Program-made: the position numbers and the translations under genes
Assembly (NCBI GenBank): GCA_017650795.1
Contig: JAGCEE010000275.1
Location: 1 to 60,302 of the forward strand
Source: Clostridia bacterium
Lineage (GTDB): Bacteria; Bacillota; Clostridia; Christensenellales; UBA1242
DNA length: 60,302 bases
Reading direction: 5' to 3'
Shown: in pieces, positions 44,918 through 54,062 of the stretch
How positions within the stretch are numbered: position 1 is the stretch's first letter
Layout: every line of letters starts with the position of its first letter
Notes under the pieces: generated by a model
What the model saw: only the letters and a program-made list of their open reading frames with translations
The model's database searches: none
Told to the model about the DNA's origin: nothing

Positions 44918-45640
44918 ATGCAAAGATTAGATGTTTTTTTATATGAAAATGGGTATTTTGAAACAAGAGAAAAAGCAAAAGAAGCAATTTTAGACAGTAT
45001 TATTAGTGTAAATGGAAAGGTTATTACAAAACCATCAATAATGGTAGATGAACACTGCGATATTAAAATTGTAGGTCAAACATTAAAATATGTTTCTAGG
45101 GCAGGCTTAAAGTTAGAGGGAGCAAAGGAGTATTGGAACATAGATTTTAATAACAAAATTGTTTTAGATGTTGGCGCTTCTACCGGTGGCTTTACCGATT
45201 TTGCTTTGCAAAATGGTGCAAAAAAAGTTTTTGCAGTTGATGTTGGCTCAAATCAATTACACAAAAAACTACTATTAGATTATAGAGTTATAAATTTAGA
45301 AAAAACAGATTTTAGAAACTTGCAACTAAATGAAAACATAGATATTGCAGTTTGTGATTGCTCGTTTATTTCACTTAAATTGTTATTGCCAAAATTTAAT
45401 GAATTATTAAAGACAAATAATCAACTTGTTGTGTTAATTAAACCACAATTTGAATGTGGAAAAGAAATTGCTTTTAAGTATAAAGGAGTTATAAAAGATA
45501 GTAAACTTCAAGACAGTATAAAGTTTGATATTGTTAAAGAATTTGAAAAAAGTAGCTTTAAAAATATTGGTATAATAAATTCACCAATCTTAGGTACAAA
45601 AGGAAATAAAGAGTTCTTGGCTTATTTTATTAAAATGTAA
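44918..45640 (+). CDS. tlyA: TlyA/YqxC family rRNA 2'-O-methyltransferase
   Basis: This 240-residue protein has an N-terminal S4 RNA-binding domain (about 1-60, RLDVFLYENGYFETREKAKE) and a FtsJ-like methyltransferase domain. The SAM site VLDVGASTGGFTDFAL follows SRAGLKLEGA, and LVVLIKPQFECGKE holds the catalytic Lys. TlyA enzymes methylate ribose in rRNA. In Firmicutes the gene (yqxC) often lies near spo0A, argR and recN; here spo0A is 8 kb away. It is monocistronic, probably leaderless, and ends at a bidirectional hairpin. Confidence 0.93.
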   Translation: MQRLDVFLYENGYFETREKAKEAILDSIISVNGKVITKPSIMVDEHCDIKIVGQTLKYVSRAGLKLEGAKEYWNIDFNNKIVLDVGASTGGFTDFALQNGAKKVFAVDVGSNQLHKKLLLDYRVINLEKTDFRNLQLNENIDIAVCDCSFISLKLLLPKFNELLKTNNQLVVLIKPQFECGKEIAFKYKGVIKDSKLQDSIKFDIVKEFEKSSFKNIGIINSPILGTKGNKEFLAYFIKM

Positions 45641-45696
45641 TTATAAACACGACCTGTAATATATTTCAAATGTAAATAAGTTATTTAATAAACAAT

Positions 45697-45732
45697 AAAA
45701 AACACTCTAACAATTATGTTAAAGTGTTTTTT
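45697..45732. terminator. Bidirectional terminator
   Basis: A 15-bp stem with one mismatch (45697-45711 with 45718-45732) between convergent tlyA and the unknown gene, with A and T runs. Confidence 0.8.
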
Positions 45733-45750
45733 GTTTTAAGGTTTTAAAGA

Positions 45751-46458
45751 TTACTTTTCTGCACCTTTTTCTGCCTTGGCCTTGCATTTTGCATCAACAA
45801 AAGTTTTCCATTCACGAGAAAGTTTAGTTAATACTTTTGATTCATTTTTTCTTGGAACATGAATGCAAATAACATCAGGTGTAATACCACATTGATATGT
45901 GCAGTAAGAATCTATGTAGCCACTTAATTCATCAAGTTTCTTTTCGTGAGATTTTTTAAATAAATTATTTATGATTGAATTTGGTTTAACTTGATTAATT
46001 GTTTTGTTAATATTTCTTTGAGAGTAGCAAAATTCTCTTAAGAATTCTTTTGCTGCTGCTATGCACTCATCTTTTTTAAAACCACCTACATAATTAAAGT
46101 TTTCTTCATTAAGATATAGGCCAGCAGTTTGATGTTCGTTTGCTCCTAAAATTTCTTTTCCAAAATAACCAGCATGTGCATCTTTTCTTGCTTGAAGTGC
46201 AGTATCAACTCCTGCAATAAAATCGATGCCTAATTTAATTTCTTTAATTCTTTTTTCGTCTCTAAGATGTATTATTGGATTACCAGCAAATACATCTTCA
46301 TCTAAAATATCAAAAGAATAGTTAAATAAAGTTATACCACTATTTGTATCTTTAAGAAACGTTCTTAAATCGTTGTAAGTCACTTTTTTCTTACACTTTT
46401 CTCTTTTTTCTGTTTCTTCATTATCATAGTCAACATATCTATAAGGTCTTATTTTCAT
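45751..46458 (-). CDS. Protein of unknown function, 235 residues
   Basis: I do not recognise this protein. It is soluble, rich in Lys, Glu and Asn, and has no signal peptide or membrane helix. Visible landmarks are an N-terminal charged stretch (VDYDNEETEKREKCKKK), a middle with IIHLRDEKRIKEIKLGIDFIAG and ARKDAHAGYFGKEILGANEH, and a C-terminal half with five scattered Cys (CIAAAKEFLREFCYSQ, SYCTYQCG). It ends in a Lys/Ala/Glu tail. The start at 46458 is set by a strong GGGAGG site; the longer frame lacks one. It is monocistronic between tlyA and dnaE. Confidence 0.7.
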   Translation of the reverse strand: MKIRPYRYVDYDNEETEKREKCKKKVTYNDLRTFLKDTNSGITLFNYSFDILDEDVFAGNPIIHLRDEKRIKEIKLGIDFIAGVDTALQARKDAHAGYFGKEILGANEHQTAGLYLNEENFNYVGGFKKDECIAAAKEFLREFCYSQRNINKTINQVKPNSIINNLFKKSHEKKLDELSGYIDSYCTYQCGITPDVICIHVPRKNESKVLTKLSREWKTFVDAKCKAKAEKGAEK

Positions 46459-46626
46459 TTTTTTTCCTCCCGCCCTCATACTAACATAAAAATCCCTTAT
46501 TGTCAATACTGATTTTTTAGCCTTAATATTAGGATTATAAACGCAAAAATAATATTTATACTTAGTTATTTAATAAAAAAATAACAGGAAATATTTATTT
46601 ATTTTGCCTATTATTTTTCTATTTCT

Positions 46627-49600
46627 TTAATTATTATTTTTATCAACTAGCACTACCGAACCTTCGCCGAGTAGCCCAACTAATTCATTTATTAGTAAAT
46701 TATTAGGGTTTACTTTTTTATTTACTTTAAATGCTTTATTTGTGCTTGTGCATTTACATATTACAGGACATTCACCACTATACACACTTAATATTAACAT
46801 TGCCTTATTATAGATTGTTTTATCATTTGTATCAAATTTAATATATAGCGTTTTATCTGTATTATTTTCGGTATTAACCTGCTCATCTTTATCATGCCAT
46901 ACAGAAATTCCATCAACCGTCACAATAGGAGTTTCGCCATCTCTAAGACTTAGTTTTCCTCTTACCGTAATCATACCATCTTCTTCAATATTATCTTTGT
47001 ATTTTTGATATATTGCAGGAAATAACATTAAGTCAATATTACCATACAAATCTTCTATAGTTATTATTGCCATTTCTTTATTTGAGTTTCTGGTATAAAC
47101 CTTTTTTATTGCACTAATAATTCCGCCACAAACCACACTCATTCCATCTGTAATGTTAGAAGAATATGTGGCATTAGAGTTTTCATCATCATCTTCATAT
47201 ACATATTCAGAGTTTTCATTATCTTCTTCACTTACAAGCATATCAGAGGTTAAATTGTAATCTTTGTAATTATCTATATAATCGTCTAGTGGATGGCCAG
47301 ATAAATAGATACCAAGCACATCTTTTTCATATTTTAGTTTTGTTTTTTTATTGTACTCTTTAATGTCTGGAATTTTAATTTCGTCAAATTTTGCTATTGA
47401 GTTATTTTCATCAGAACCAAATACATCAAAAATAGAAACTTGTCCATTTCGGCTATTGTCTTTTTCTTTGCTAACTCTATCTATCATAACATCATAAATT
47501 GCCATTAGCGCACTTCTTGGATGCCCAAAGCAATCAAAAGCACCACCAAGTATTAGAGAGTCTAAACATTTTTTGTTTAATATTGATGATTCAGAACGAC
47601 TAATAAAATCATAAAAAGATTTATATTCGCCATTTTTTTCTCTTTCGTTAATTATTAAATCAATTACCGAAATTCCCACACCTTTTATTGCACTAAGACC
47701 ATATCTAATTCCACCATTTTCGGTATGGAAATATGTTTTTGAGTGGTTAATATCTGGTGGGAAAATATTAAACTTTTCTTGTTTTGCAAAAGCTATGTAA
47801 TGTTTAATTTCGTCACTTTTTGTTATTCTATTATTTAAAATAGAAGTTATTAACTCTAATTCATGGTAGCATCTAAGATATGCAGTTTGGAACGATAAAT
47901 AAGCATAAGCAGCAGCATGTGATTTATTAAAGGCGTAAGAAGCAAATGCTTCCATTTGACCAAAGACATCTTCGGCAACTTCTTTTGGTATTCCTTTTTT
48001 TATGGCACCAGGAATAGATTTTTTACCTTCAGGGTCTTCCCAACCATTGATAAATTTTTCTTTTTCGTATGCCATTTTATCTTTTTTCTTTTTGCCCATT
48101 ATACGTCTAACATTATCTGCTTGCCCTAGGTTATATCCACCCATGGCTTGACATATCTGCATAACTTGCTCTTGGTAAACTATTACACCATAAGTGACAT
48201 TAAGTATTGGCTCTAAGCATGGGTCTGCATATTTAACTAAACTAGGGTCGTGTTTATTTGCTACATATTTTGGAATATATGCCATTGGACCAGGACGATA
48301 CATTGCAACACCAGCAATAATATCTTCAAGGCAGTCTGGCTTTAATTCTTTCATAAACTTTTTAAAACCACCACTTTCTAGTTGGAACACTGCATCTGTT
48401 TTTCCTTCGCCAAGCATCTTATATGTTTCGGGGTCATTGTAGTTCATATCTTTGCTATAAAAGTCAATATCTATACCTTTATTTTCTTTAACATATTGAA
48501 GAGCCTTGTTAATATCGGTCAATGTTCTTAATCCCAAAAAGTCCATTTTTAATAAGCCTAATTGCTCTAATTCTACCATTGAATACTGCGTTGATATTTC
48601 ATCACCATTACGAGTAAGTGGCACAAATGTATCTACCGGTGCTGGAGCAATTAAAATTCCGCAGGCATGAGTAGAAATATTTCTTGGCATGCCTTCTAGC
48701 TTACAAGCAACATCAAACACGTGCTTTAATTGCATGTCTTCGTCGTATAATTTTCTAAGTTCTGGAATAATATATTTTTCATTTTCTGGTTTACCGGTTA
48801 AACCAAAATAGTATTTTAAAACTGGTGGTTTTTTTATTCCTTCGGGCAATTTTGTTGGTATCATTTTACTTATTTTGTCAGCAGTAGAATAAGGGACTTT
48901 TAAAACCCTCGCCACATCTCTTATTGCATTTTTTGCCGCCATTGTTCCAAATGTGCCAATGTATGCAACATTTTCGGGAGTGTATTTTTGTTTAACATAT
49001 TCTATTATATCTTCACGGTGTTCATCATCAAAATCAACATCAAAGTCGGGCATGGATACCCTTTCTTTATGAATAAATCTTTCAAACAGTAAATCGTATT
49101 TTAATGGGTCTACAAGAGTAATAGAAATTGCATAAGCAACAATACTTCCTGCGCCAGAGCCTCTACCCGGACCAACAGATATTCCATGAGTTCGTGCATA
49201 ATGCACATAATCCCAAACAACCAAAAAGTATTCAACAAAGCCTTGTTCATGAATTAAACTAAGTTCTTTTTCTGCTCTGTCCTTTATTTCTTGGGTTATT
49301 TCTCCATATTTTTGTTTTAAGCCATCGTAGGTTATTTTTCGCAAAAACTCATAGTTATCCATTCCGTCTGGTGCATGATAAACCGGTATATGATTTTCCG
49401 ATGCTGGCAAAACATATTTTTTATCTACGCCGTTTATTTCTCCATGCCCTTTGCTTCTAATAACAACATCACACTTGTCGGCAATTTCATTTGTAATGTC
49501 TAGCGCATCTTCGTATCCTGGTAGTGCCTCTAACATTTCGTCATAGGTTTTATAGTAAAATTCTTCTGTATCAAATTTTAATCTGTTCGGGTCATCTATT

Positions 49601-50277
49601 GTTTTTTGCATTTGTAAACACATCAAAATATCTTGTGCTTCGGCATCTTCTTTGTGCAAATAATGACAGTCGTTTGTTGCAACAAGTTTTATGCCGGTTT
49701 CTTTGCTCATTTTATCTAGCGCATTTAATACTTTTAATTGTTCTGGAATTCCATGATTTTGTATTTCTAAATAAAAGTCGCCTTCATCAAACATATCACG
49801 CATTTTTAAAGCGAGTTGTTTTGCATCTTCGTATCGTTCTTCTAAAATTAGTTGTGGTATATGACCAGCAAGACACGCCGACAAACAAATAAGCCCTTTG
49901 CTGTGTTCTGCAAGGCACTTGTAGTCTATGCGAGGTTTGTAATAATAACCCTCTTTTGCTGCTATTCCAGAAAGTTTAAGCAAATTTTGATAACCATCAT
50001 TATTTTTTGCAAGTAAAATAATATGGCCAATATCTGGTTTTCCGGACTTGTTAAAACGGTCATGAGCAATGTAAAACTCACAACCTATTATTGGTTTTAT
50101 TCCAGCTTTTAAACATTCTGAATATAGCTTTAAAGCGCCATACATATTGCCATGGTCTGTAATTGCAACTGCCTTCCAACCACGATTTACTGTTTCGGCA
50201 ACAAGTTGGTCTATTTTTGTGGCTCCATCTAAAAGGCTATATTCTGTATGAAGATGTAAATGGACAAATGGCTTCAT
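46627..50277 (-). CDS. dnaE: DNA polymerase III subunit alpha (DnaE)
   Basis: This 1216-residue C-family polymerase is of the DnaE type. It has an N-terminal PHP domain (HLHTEYSLLDGA, ITDHGNMYG), palm with the catalytic Asp pair in MPDFDVDFDD, GRGSGAGS in the nucleotide site, the RPGPMAYIP stretch, a helix-hairpin-helix and a C-terminal OB fold (MSVVCGGIISAIKKV). There is no inserted exonuclease, so it is DnaE, not PolC. An insert of about 25 acidic residues (SEEDNENSEYVYEDDDE) before the OB fold is notable. The start lies one base after the whiA stop with an AAAGGA site. Confidence 0.96.
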   Translation of the reverse strand: MKPFVHLHLHTEYSLLDGATKIDQLVAETVNRGWKAVAITDHGNMYGALKLYSECLKAGIKPIIGCEFYIAHDRFNKSGKPDIGHIILLAKNNDGYQNLLKLSGIAAKEGYYYKPRIDYKCLAEHSKGLICLSACLAGHIPQLILEERYEDAKQLALKMRDMFDEGDFYLEIQNHGIPEQLKVLNALDKMSKETGIKLVATNDCHYLHKEDAEAQDILMCLQMQKTIDDPNRLKFDTEEFYYKTYDEMLEALPGYEDALDITNEIADKCDVVIRSKGHGEINGVDKKYVLPASENHIPVYHAPDGMDNYEFLRKITYDGLKQKYGEITQEIKDRAEKELSLIHEQGFVEYFLVVWDYVHYARTHGISVGPGRGSGAGSIVAYAISITLVDPLKYDLLFERFIHKERVSMPDFDVDFDDEHREDIIEYVKQKYTPENVAYIGTFGTMAAKNAIRDVARVLKVPYSTADKISKMIPTKLPEGIKKPPVLKYYFGLTGKPENEKYIIPELRKLYDEDMQLKHVFDVACKLEGMPRNISTHACGILIAPAPVDTFVPLTRNGDEISTQYSMVELEQLGLLKMDFLGLRTLTDINKALQYVKENKGIDIDFYSKDMNYNDPETYKMLGEGKTDAVFQLESGGFKKFMKELKPDCLEDIIAGVAMYRPGPMAYIPKYVANKHDPSLVKYADPCLEPILNVTYGVIVYQEQVMQICQAMGGYNLGQADNVRRIMGKKKKDKMAYEKEKFINGWEDPEGKKSIPGAIKKGIPKEVAEDVFGQMEAFASYAFNKSHAAAYAYLSFQTAYLRCYHELELITSILNNRITKSDEIKHYIAFAKQEKFNIFPPDINHSKTYFHTENGGIRYGLSAIKGVGISVIDLIINEREKNGEYKSFYDFISRSESSILNKKCLDSLILGGAFDCFGHPRSALMAIYDVMIDRVSKEKDNSRNGQVSIFDVFGSDENNSIAKFDEIKIPDIKEYNKKTKLKYEKDVLGIYLSGHPLDDYIDNYKDYNLTSDMLVSEEDNENSEYVYEDDDENSNATYSSNITDGMSVVCGGIISAIKKVYTRNSNKEMAIITIEDLYGNIDLMLFPAIYQKYKDNIEEDGMITVRGKLSLRDGETPIVTVDGISVWHDKDEQVNTENNTDKTLYIKFDTNDKTIYNKAMLILSVYSGECPVICKCTSTNKAFKVNKKVNPNNLLINELVGLLGEGSVVLVDKNNN

Positions 50278-50278
50278 A

Positions 50279-51238
50279 TTATTTTTCCTTTAATTTTTCT
50301 GCTATTTTTATTATTTTGTTAAACTTGTGGTTTAAAGCACTTTTAGTCATTGGAAACTTGCTTAGTTTTAATAATTGTTCCAAACTTTCTTCGCCGTTTG
50401 CTAATCTAAGTAGTGCAACCTGCTGTAAATCTTCTGGTAGAGAATTTAAACCAATTTCTTTATCAATAATATTTATGGCATCTAATTGTTTAAAACTAGC
50501 ATTTAGTGTTTTTGTATAATTAGAGGTAAAACAATTATTTTGTCTATTTATTTTGTTTCTCATTTGCCTTGTTATTATTTCATTTTGAAGTTTTAAAACG
50601 GCATCACTTGCACCCATAAGTGCAAGCGAATTACTAACAGCCTCGGCATCTTTAATGTATAGCACAAATATGCTTTTTCGTTGGGTTAGTTTTGCTAGTA
50701 TTTCAAATTCTGCAAGAATATCCATAACTGTTCTAAGTAATAAGTAGTTTTGATTTCCTAATTCTAAATGATAGCCGGTTGTTGTACGAGTTGTATTTTC
50801 TAATTTTATACTGCTTGTTCCACAACCTATAAACACCCCACTAACAAATGCCCCAAGGTTTTGTTCGTTTATAAGTTTATTATTATCAATATCATTTAAT
50901 TCTAATGTTTCATTTTTGTAATATAAAACATTTGTGTCCAGCAATATTTTTTGCGCCAACGAATTTTCTATTGTTATATCGTAATACTGCATACTGCTTA
51001 TTTTATATGTTGGCTCGCACTTAATATTTGAGCTACCATATAGTTTTAAGCAAATGCTATTTAAGTATTTTTCTAAAAAAGTTAAATCAGTAATAATATG
51101 AAAATTATTTACAACATTATCGTTTACTTCAAATTCGGCAGAAGAATAAAAGAGACCACACAAAAACGCCAAGCATTGCTTGTCGCTTTTAAATCCATTT
51201 TCTAAAATTTCTAATTTTATTTCTTTTGAAAAACTCAT
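50279..51238 (-). CDS. whiA: DNA-binding protein WhiA
   Basis: This 319-residue WhiA protein has an N-terminal fold related to LAGLIDADG endonucleases and a C-terminal helix-turn-helix. Segments that match are MSFSKEIKLEIL, CLAFLCGLFYSS, GAFVSGVFIGCGT, NCFTSNYTKTLNASFKQL and the DNA-binding LPEDLQQVALLRLANGEESLEQL. In Firmicutes it affects cell division and chromosome segregation. It is cotranscribed with dnaE. The usual upstream partners rapZ and yvcK are missing; a PHP-domain gene takes their place. Confidence 0.95.
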   Translation of the reverse strand: MSFSKEIKLEILENGFKSDKQCLAFLCGLFYSSAEFEVNDNVVNNFHIITDLTFLEKYLNSICLKLYGSSNIKCEPTYKISSMQYYDITIENSLAQKILLDTNVLYYKNETLELNDIDNNKLINEQNLGAFVSGVFIGCGTSSIKLENTTRTTTGYHLELGNQNYLLLRTVMDILAEFEILAKLTQRKSIFVLYIKDAEAVSNSLALMGASDAVLKLQNEIITRQMRNKINRQNNCFTSNYTKTLNASFKQLDAINIIDKEIGLNSLPEDLQQVALLRLANGEESLEQLLKLSKFPMTKSALNHKFNKIIKIAEKLKEK

Positions 51239-51329
51239 ATTCTTCCTTTGATTTGTTTATAGCTATTTAACTTGTTTATATTTGCATAAACTTTTACTTG
51301 TGGTAGCAATTATAATTTAAACCATAACT

Positions 51330-52070
51330 TTATTTTAATTTTTTAAAATTTGGTCTTTTGTCTAAATTAACTATATTTTTATCAGGTATGTGGTATTTTA
51401 AAACATATTTCATTCCATACCTAACATCGCCGATTAACTCTGGTCTATGTGCATCACTATTTAAAATAAAATCTGTGTCATATTTCATTAGCGATTCCAT
51501 ATCTTTGTTTGTAAAAGATATTCTTTTGCCATTTAACTCTATAAAAACACCTTTTTGTTTTGCAAGGCGGGCAACCTCTTCAACATTAACCGGCATGCCA
51601 ACGCCAAGGTGTGTGATAATGTTTATTGGCTGGGTTTCTATTGCCTTTAATACACAAATAGTATTTTTTTCTATTTGTCTTTTTGTATACCATTTAAGAT
51701 TGTTTGGTAAAAACAATTTAAAAAAGTCTTTTTTTGTATCTGCTTTTGCCATTTTATGATAGCCAACATTTACTATATTTAAAAAATCTAAATCACTTTC
51801 GATTATTCCTGTGTTGCCTTCAAGAGATGTAAGATTTTCTTCTATGCCAAGTAATATATTTACACCTGTTGCGCTTTTTGCTTTTTCTATATCTAATTTA
51901 ACACTTTCTATTTGGCTACGTTTTACACCATATAGTTTGTGAGTAAAACCATGGTCTGTAATTGCAAATTCTTTAAGACCCTTGTTTTTTGCCACAATGG
52001 CATTATCTAATATGCTTCCCTTGCCATCGCTATATGTGCTGTGTGTATGATAATCGCCATAAATAATCAT
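51330..52070 (-). CDS. PHP-domain phosphoesterase
   Basis: This 246-residue PHP protein of the YcdX/HisK-like group has the four metal-binding motifs YHTHSTYSDG (I), ITDHG (II), THLG (III) and NSDAH (IV). Such proteins are phosphatases or phosphodiesterases, often with three metals; the substrate is unknown. It lies 29 bases behind murB and 91 before whiA in the same direction, and has an AAAGGA ribosome site. I recall a PHP gene in this position in other Clostridia, between murB and rapZ. Confidence 0.9.
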   Translation of the reverse strand: MIIYGDYHTHSTYSDGKGSILDNAIVAKNKGLKEFAITDHGFTHKLYGVKRSQIESVKLDIEKAKSATGVNILLGIEENLTSLEGNTGIIESDLDFLNIVNVGYHKMAKADTKKDFFKLFLPNNLKWYTKRQIEKNTICVLKAIETQPINIITHLGVGMPVNVEEVARLAKQKGVFIELNGKRISFTNKDMESLMKYDTDFILNSDAHRPELIGDVRYGMKYVLKYHIPDKNIVNLDKRPNFKKLK

Positions 52071-52099
52071 ATTTGCTTCCTTTTATACTTTGTAAATCG

Positions 52100-52987
52100 T
52101 TAAATAAATATTACTTCTTCGTTTAAAATAATGCCTTGTTTTTTTGCCATGTTTTTTGCCAAATCAATAAGACTATGCATATCTTCGCTAGATGCATTTT
52201 TAACGTTTACATTAACAAAAAAATTTGCATGTTTGGTGCTTATTTGCACCCCACCTAATTTAACACCTTTTAAACCCAATTTGTCAATTGTTTTACCCGC
52301 ACTGCCCTCCACTGTTTTAAAAAAAATGCTTCCACAACTCGGCATGTCGTATGGCTGACATTGTTTTCTTTTAAGCATATATTGCTCTTGGTTTGTTTTT
52401 ATAACCTTGTTATCTTGTTTATAAAGAGAAAGTGTGGTTTTAATAACCACCATATTGCTATTTTTAAGTATTGATGTTCTATAACCATAATTAAGATTTT
52501 TTACCAAAAACATTTTATATTTTCCACTGGTAGTAAGGACTAAAACATTTTTTACAAACTGCGATATATCGTGCTCAAAAGCGCCTGCATTCATTATTGT
52601 TGCTCCACCCATGCTACCAGGTATTCCATAACTCCATTCTAATCCGCCAAGCCCATGTTTTTGTAGTTGCGTGTTTAAAGAAAAAAGCCCAAGTCCGCAA
52701 TAAACGCAAACCTGGTTTTGTTTTATATATAGTTTATTTATTCTTTTGGTGCAAACAAGAACAAAATCTCTAATGCCATCATTAAAAATGACATTTGTTC
52801 CATTGCCAATTATATAATATTGTTTTTTAATTTGGTTTAATACAAACAGTAGTTTTTTTAGTTGTTTCGCACTATTTGGATAGCATACATATCTTCCAAT
52901 TCCACCTATTTTTATTGAACATAAACTTTTTAAGTTTACATTGCATTTTGTTTGGCATGTTTTTTTTAAAAGGCTATATAAATTCAT
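52100..52987 (-). CDS. murB: UDP-N-acetylenolpyruvoylglucosamine reductase
   Basis: This 295-residue FAD enzyme makes UDP-MurNAc for peptidoglycan. YIIGNGTNVIFNDG and YGIPGSMGGATIMNAGAF form the flavin site, SCGSIFFK carries the catalytic Ser, and the C-terminal LNEEVIFI the acidic residue. The protein is Lys-rich at its N-terminus (KKTCQTKCNVNLKSLCSIKIGG). It heads murB-PHP-whiA-dnaE. It has no Shine-Dalgarno site; a promoter ends five bases before the ATG, so the operon likely begins with a leaderless cistron. Confidence 0.95.
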   Translation of the reverse strand: MNLYSLLKKTCQTKCNVNLKSLCSIKIGGIGRYVCYPNSAKQLKKLLFVLNQIKKQYYIIGNGTNVIFNDGIRDFVLVCTKRINKLYIKQNQVCVYCGLGLFSLNTQLQKHGLGGLEWSYGIPGSMGGATIMNAGAFEHDISQFVKNVLVLTTSGKYKMFLVKNLNYGYRTSILKNSNMVVIKTTLSLYKQDNKVIKTNQEQYMLKRKQCQPYDMPSCGSIFFKTVEGSAGKTIDKLGLKGVKLGGVQISTKHANFFVNVNVKNASSEDMHSLIDLAKNMAKKQGIILNEEVIFI

Positions 52988-52992
52988 ATTGT

Positions 52993-53021
52993 TTTATATG
53001 AAAAACATTCCATTTTAGCAA
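52993..53021 (-). promoter_or_regulatory. Leaderless-type promoter of murB
   Basis: TTGCTA (53016-53021), a 17-base spacer and TATAAA (52993-52998) stand five bases from ATG 52987. It lies just downstream of the spo0A stop. Confidence 0.55.
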
Positions 53022-53043
53022 CATAAATATATATAAATTTTTA

Positions 53044-53807
53044 TTAAGCGCCCTCCAAAATCATCTTGTCAGCAACAAGCGCAATAAACTCGCCATTTGT
53101 TGGCTTTTCATTGCTAGTGTACACCTTTAAACCAAAAATTGAGTTTATGTTTTCTATTTTACCTCTATTCCATGCGACCTCTATGGCGTGGCGAATTGCA
53201 CGTTCAACCTTGCTTGCAGATGTTTCAAATTTTTCTGCTATGGCAGGGTAAAGTTTTTTTGTTATAGAATTTATTATTTCGGGCGTATCGATTGCCATTT
53301 TAATTGCTTCCCTTAAAAATTGATAACCTTTAATATGGGCAGGTATTCCAACGGTAATAAAAATATTTGATATCTTTTCATCTATTGCTCGCACTTTCAT
53401 TCTGTCATCTTTTACATCTTGAATTGTTGGTGCCATATTATTTATGTCTGTAATTCTGCTTACAATCACGTCAACAGAACAAGGCTTATTTATATAAAAA
53501 CTTGCTCCCATAGATAATGCTTTTGTGACAAACCCCTCATGCGACAATGCAGATGCAACCACAATTTTTGGACATTTGTTTCCAAGCGAATTTTTTAGTT
53601 TTTCAATAAGCACAAAACCGTCCATAGATGGCAATACAATATCAAGTAGTAGTACATCTGGGCAAAGCGTAGTCACTTCCCTTAATGCAATCTCTCCATT
53701 GTTGTGCTTCCTACAAGTTCTATTTTGTCGTTTGTTAATAATGTTTTTTTTAACATATCATTTAGTTCGGTATTATCTGCTACATATAATTTTATTTTTG
53801 ATTCCAT
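53044..53807 (-). CDS. spo0A: Spo0A, receiver domain broken by a frameshift
   Basis: This is the master regulator of sporulation, read in two frames. The first 37 codons (ATG 53807, with AGGAG upstream) give MESKIKLYVADNTELNDML through LVGSTT, then hit a stop. The other frame continues NGEIALREVTTLCPDVLLLD, with the phospho-acceptor Asp, and runs to the end through the Spo0A DNA-binding domain (AIRHAIEVAWNRGKI). The join is at 53698-53705, where one base seems missing (CAATGG instead of CAAATGG). Apart from this the protein is full length and well conserved. An internal GTG at 53676 would give only 210 residues without the receiver start. Recent mutation or sequence error are the simplest readings. 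Confidence 0.9.
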
Positions 53808-53921
53808 ATTTTTTTCTCCTCTTTAAAAACAAAAGTATCATAGCATCTTATCACTTAATTTACTAGCAAAAAAAATATCAAAAAACCGCAAAAAATAAGA
53901 AAAATACACATTTTGTGCCGA

Positions 53922-53961
53922 ATTTTTTCTATTTTATACCCATTTTTTCCAATTTTATACC
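53922..53961. repeat. Imperfect 20-base tandem repeat upstream of spo0A
   Basis: Two adjacent copies (53922-53940 and 53942-53961) share ATTTTTTC-(C)-ATTTTATACC. On the minus strand each gives GGTATAAAAT, 110-155 bases before spo0A. It could hold tandem -10 elements or a protein-binding pair. Confidence 0.35.
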
Positions 53962-54062
53962 TTTTTTAGAATATCTTTCAAATCTTGTGAGTAAAAAAAT
54001 AACAAAGTCGAAAACAATAAATTATTTCACAAAATAAAAAAATAAAGCATATAACAAAAATA

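Noticed and set aside
53698..53705. Programmed -1 frameshift in spo0A
   Set aside because: A -1 slip would restore the frame, but the site is not a slippery heptamer and no downstream hairpin is seen. A one-base deletion or sequence error is simpler.
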